This document shows positions 61,324 to 64,000 of a stretch of DNA of 64,000 bases, one piece after another (within the stretch, counting starts at the first letter, position 1; the number at the start of each line of letters is the position of its first letter). The DNA is from Variovorax beijingensis (GTDB lineage: Bacteria > Pseudomonadota > Gammaproteobacteria > Burkholderiales > Burkholderiaceae_C). The stretch covers positions 806,001 through 870,000 of the forward strand of contig NZ_VIVL01000002.1 in NCBI RefSeq assembly GCF_007828835.1. The letters are read 5' to 3'. The notes below the pieces were generated by a model that saw only the letters and a list, made by a program, of their open reading frames with translations, was not told the origin of the DNA and searched no databases. A program made the position numbers and the translations under genes.

Positions 61324-62418
61324 ATGCCCGCCGCCCGGATCCCCATCCACGCCATCAAGGGCCGCGGCGCGGCCACGCGCCTGGCGCACCGCTTTTCGCG
61401 CGACGAGCGCAATGCCTTCGACGACGGCTGGGGCACGCTCGAAGAAGGTGCGGCCGAAGCCGAGGAACTGCTGCCGCTCGCCACCGAAGTGCGCTTCGAG
61501 GACGTGAAATCGGTGCTCAATCAAAACGACTCGCCCGATATTTCCTTCGACCGCTCGCTCAACCCGTACCGCGGCTGCGAGCACGGCTGCATCTACTGTT
61601 TTGCGCGGCCCACGCACAGCTACCTCAATCTCTCGCCGGGGCTCGACTTCGAAACCAAACTCATCGCCAAGCGCAACATCGTCGAGGTGCTGCGTGCTGA
61701 ACTCGGCCGCAGGAGCTACCGGCCCAGCCACATCGCGATCGGCACCGCCACCGACTGCTACCAGCCCATCGAACGCGAACTGCGGCTCACCCGCTCGGTG
61801 ATCGAGCTGCTGAAGGAAACGCACCATCCGTTCGCGCTGGTCACGAAATCGAGCGCGGTGGAGCGCGACCTCGACCTCATCGCGCCCATGGCCGCCGAGC
61901 ACCTGGCCGCGGTGTACATCACCGTGACCACGCTCGACGGCGAGCTGGCCCGCAAGCTGGAGCCGCGCGCTGCCGCGCCGCACCGGCGGCTGCGCACCAT
62001 CCGCACGCTGGCCGAGGCGGGCGTGCCGGTGGGCGTGAGCGTGGCGCCGCAGATTCCCTTCGTCAACGAAGACATGGAACAGGTGCTCGAAGCCGCCTGG
62101 GACGCCGGTGCGCGCAACGCCTTCTACACGGTGATCCGGCTGCCCTGGGAAGTGGCACCGCTCTTCAAGCAATGGCTCGAACTGCACTACCCGCAGCGCG
62201 CGGACCGCATCATGGCGCGCATCCACGAGATGCGCGGCGGCAAGGACTACGACGCCGACTTTGCCACCCGCATGAAGGGCTCCGGCCTCTGGGCCGACCT
62301 GATCCGCCAGCGCTTCGAAAAGGCGGCGAACCGCATCGGCTTCAACCGCGAGCGCATTGCGCTCGATCTCGGCGCGTTCCGGCCACCTGGCGCAGCGGGG
62401 CAGGGCAGCCTGTTCTAA
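61324..62418 (+). CDS. PA0069-family radical SAM protein (SplB-like)
   Basis: This 364-residue protein has the radical SAM cluster motif CEHGCIYCFARPTHSYLNLSPGLDFETKLIAKRN and the adjoining NPYRG start of the spore-photoproduct-lyase-like group. In this family the 4Fe-4S cluster cleaves SAM to a radical, but the substrate of the PA0069/Rv2578c type is unknown. A DNA-repair function is suggested by similarity to SplB and by the LexA box upstream. The ATG at 61324 follows AGAAGGA. It is divergent from the gbsR-type gene. Confidence 0.88.
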   Translation: MPAARIPIHAIKGRGAATRLAHRFSRDERNAFDDGWGTLEEGAAEAEELLPLATEVRFEDVKSVLNQNDSPDISFDRSLNPYRGCEHGCIYCFARPTHSYLNLSPGLDFETKLIAKRNIVEVLRAELGRRSYRPSHIAIGTATDCYQPIERELRLTRSVIELLKETHHPFALVTKSSAVERDLDLIAPMAAEHLAAVYITVTTLDGELARKLEPRAAAPHRRLRTIRTLAEAGVPVGVSVAPQIPFVNEDMEQVLEAAWDAGARNAFYTVIRLPWEVAPLFKQWLELHYPQRADRIMARIHEMRGGKDYDADFATRMKGSGLWADLIRQRFEKAANRIGFNRERIALDLGAFRPPGAAGQGSLF

Positions 62419-62494
62419 GGGCGGCCGCGGCGGTGGTCCTGTTCCGGCGAAAAAGCGCTGCATCATGAGGAAGTGGATTCAAGTTCCACTGAAG

Positions 62495-62513
62495 CGCGGA
62501 GAATATCTCCGCG
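62495..62513. promoter_or_regulatory. Palindrome upstream of gntK
   Basis: CGCGGAGA-ATA-TCTCCGCG has perfect eight-base arms and lies 21 bases before the gntK start, just upstream of its ribosome site. It may be a repressor operator or a stem in the leader RNA. Confidence 0.5.
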
Positions 62514-62534
62514 GTCTCACCAGGAAGGGTATGT

Positions 62535-63041
62535 ATGAACGGGCCATGGCTGGTCGTGATGGGTGTTTCGGGCTGCGGCAAGTCGAGCCTCGGGGCCGCG
62601 CTGGCGGTGGGGTTCGGGCTGCCGCTGATCGAGGGCGACGACTACCACCCGCCGGCCAATGTCGAGAAGATGAGCCGCGGCATCGCACTGACCGACGCGG
62701 ACCGCGCCGGCTGGCTCGCGACGCTGGGGCAGAAGCTGGCGGCTGCGCCGCAGGGGGCGGTGCTGACCTGCTCCGCGCTCAAACGCAGCTACCGGGAGCA
62801 GTTGCGCGCGGCCGTGCCGGGCCTGCGCTTCGTGTTCATGGAGATCGAGCGCGCCGAAGCCGAGCGCCGCGTGGCCGCACGGGCGGGTGCAGGCGAGCAC
62901 ACGTTTCCCGCAAGCCTGGTGGCCAACCAGTTCGCGACGCTGGAGTCGCCGGTCGGCGAGCCGGGCGTGCTCGCGGTGGACGCAACCGAGCCGCTGGGGG
63001 GGCTGGTCGGGCAGGTGAAGGCCTGGTTGCCCGCGGGCTGA
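62535..63041 (+). CDS. gntK: Gluconokinase
   Basis: GntK phosphorylates gluconate to 6-phosphogluconate, the substrate of the neighbouring gnd product. The 168-residue protein has the P-loop GVSGCGKSS at residues 10-18 and the family motifs GDDYHPPANVEKMSRGIALTD and LTCSALKRSYREQLR. The length is that of thermoresistant-type GntK. It is convergent with gnd, with a 10-base gap, so the two are not in one operon even though they act in sequence. Confidence 0.93.
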   Translation: MNGPWLVVMGVSGCGKSSLGAALAVGFGLPLIEGDDYHPPANVEKMSRGIALTDADRAGWLATLGQKLAAAPQGAVLTCSALKRSYREQLRAAVPGLRFVFMEIERAEAERRVAARAGAGEHTFPASLVANQFATLESPVGEPGVLAVDATEPLGGLVGQVKAWLPAG

Positions 63042-63051
63042 TTTGCAGGGA

Positions 63052-64000
63052 TCAGCCGATGACTTCCGGCCAGTTGGTATGGAAGAACTCGCCGGCCGGC
63101 TTGTCCACGCGCTCGTAGGTGTGGGCCCCGAAGAAGTCGCGCTGCGCCTGCAGCAGGTTCGCGGGCAGCCGCTCGGTGCGGTAGCTGTCGTAGTAGGCGA
63201 GCGAGGCGCTGAACGCCGGCACCGGAATGCCGTTGCCCACCGCCAGCGCCACCACCTCCCGCCAGTTCTGTTGCGTGCGGTTGAGCAGGTCCTTGAAGAA
63301 GGGGTCGAGCATCAGGTTGCCCAGTGACGGATCGCTGCGGTAGGCGTCGGTGATGCGGTTCAGAAAGCGCGCGCGGATGATGCAGCCGCCGCGCCAGATC
63401 GCTGCGATGCGGCCCAGGTCGAGCTTCCACGCCTTCTTCTCGCCCATGGTCTGGATCAGGTCGAAGCCCTGCGTGTAGCTGACCACCTTCGAGGCATAAA
63501 GCGCGTCGTGCACCTTGGCCACCAGCGCCTTCTTGTCGAGCGACAGTGCGATCTTCGGCCCCTGCAGCAGCTTGCTGGCCACCACGCGCGCCTTCTTTTG
63601 CGACGACAGCACGCGCGCCTCGACCGCGGCATTGATGGTGCTGATGACCACCGCGTTCTCGGCCGCGTTGACCAGCGTCCACTGGCCCGTACCCTTCTGG
63701 CCGGCCTTGTCGAGAATGAGCTCGACGATCGGCTGGCCGGTCTCCGGGTCCTTCTGTTCGAGGGCCTTGGCGGTGATCTGGATCAGGTAGCTCTGCAGCT
63801 CGCCCTCGTTCCATTCGCTGAAGACCGCCGCCATCTCGTCGGTGCTGAAGCCGGCCGCCTTGAACAGGCTGTAGGCCTCGCAGATCAGCTGCATGTCGCC
63901 GTACTCGATGCCGTTGTGCACCATCTTCACGTAGTGGCCCGCGCCGCCGGGGCCGATGTGGATCACGCAGGGCTCGCCGTCCACCTTGGCTGCGATGCTC
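63052..64000 (-). CDS. gnd: 6-phosphogluconate dehydrogenase, decarboxylating (partial)
   Basis: The gene is cut by the window edge; the visible C-terminal two-thirds (about 316 codons) runs from near the end of the NADP domain through the all-helical domain. Motifs include GPGGAGHYVKMVHNGIEYGDMQL, with the catalytic Lys and substrate residues, and the C-terminal RTDKPAGEFFHTNW-type end, here RVDKPAGEFFHTNWPE. Gnd oxidises 6-phosphogluconate to ribulose 5-phosphate. About 150 N-terminal residues should lie beyond 64000. Confidence 0.95.
   Translation of the reverse strand, partial: SIAAKVDGEPCVIHIGPGGAGHYVKMVHNGIEYGDMQLICEAYSLFKAAGFSTDEMAAVFSEWNEGELQSYLIQITAKALEQKDPETGQPIVELILDKAGQKGTGQWTLVNAAENAVVISTINAAVEARVLSSQKKARVVASKLLQGPKIALSLDKKALVAKVHDALYASKVVSYTQGFDLIQTMGEKKAWKLDLGRIAAIWRGGCIIRARFLNRITDAYRSDPSLGNLMLDPFFKDLLNRTQQNWREVVALAVGNGIPVPAFSASLAYYDSYRTERLPANLLQAQRDFFGAHTYERVDKPAGEFFHTNWPEVIG

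Noticed and set aside
1..64000. CRISPR arrays, rRNA or tRNA genes, prophage or intact transposase genes.
   Set aside because: I found no regularly spaced direct repeats, no tRNA or rRNA signatures apart from tmRNA, and no transposase or phage structural motifs.

Overview
The window is GC-rich, densely coded chromosomal DNA of a betaproteobacterium, most likely Variovorax or a close relative in the Comamonadaceae (Burkholderiales). The reasons are the tmRNA tag ANDERFALAA, the glnA-ntrB-ntrC cluster with a sigma54 promoter, an intracellular PHA depolymerase with a Cys nucleophile, four orphan Bug (TctC-type) periplasmic receptors, and the overall gene content. No rRNA, tRNA, CRISPR array, prophage or intact insertion sequence was seen. 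The only stable RNA is tmRNA.

Layout. 1-10750 is core-like: ubiG, a Gph/MupP-type phosphatase, ssrA, a SAM methyltransferase, a periplasmic gamma-glutamyltranspeptidase, an RsuA-type pseudouridine synthase, a beta-propeller/deacetylase pair, a sterol-desaturase-type hydroxylase, an EI24 protein and a MoeA/CinA-like protein. 10750-15670 is nitrogen control: an NtrC site and sigma54 promoter, glnA, a small secreted protein, ntrB and ntrC. 15700-17100 holds a lipoprotein and exodeoxyribonuclease III on the minus strand. 17600-25200 is accessory catabolism: a second GGT with Bug and LysR, then an ALDH-cupin-FAD oxidase operon.

25600-33800 looks like a stress and DNA-repair block: a DUF3606 protein, a CDF transporter, a 59-residue highly charged protein, then an overlapping chain of KaiC-like ATPase, hybrid histidine kinase, UPF0104 membrane protein and LigD. 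34250-36750 holds an App1-type phosphatase, folA and thyA. Divergent from thyA is a cobalt-type nitrile hydratase operon (36787-38449). 38446-43073 holds an FAD-linked oxidase, DUF2069, YihY, DUF962/Mpo1-like, a thioredoxin and an NAD(P)-binding protein.

43077-57719 contains three further regulator-enzyme-Bug modules: LysR with M20 peptidase, LysR with an adenosine-deaminase-like enzyme, and IclR with a Rieske oxygenase. A hydrolase, O-acetylhomoserine sulfhydrylase, CBS protein, PHA depolymerase and GST lie among them. Perfect or near-perfect palindromes sit in the divergent control regions. 57716-61206 holds a DOPA-dioxygenase-like protein and a GbsR-controlled set (DUF393, methyltransferase, membrane-SRPBCC fusion). 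61207-62418 is a radical SAM protein behind a perfect LexA box. The window ends in gluconate metabolism (gntK, and gnd cut by the window edge).

A dispersed repeat of about 95 bp occurs twice in full and once with a deleted centre (12315, 15701, 40289). The strongest candidates for undescribed biology are the KaiC-kinase-membrane protein-LigD chain, the LexA-controlled radical SAM gene, the GbsR circuit with two matching operators, and the recurring regulator-Bug-enzyme module.
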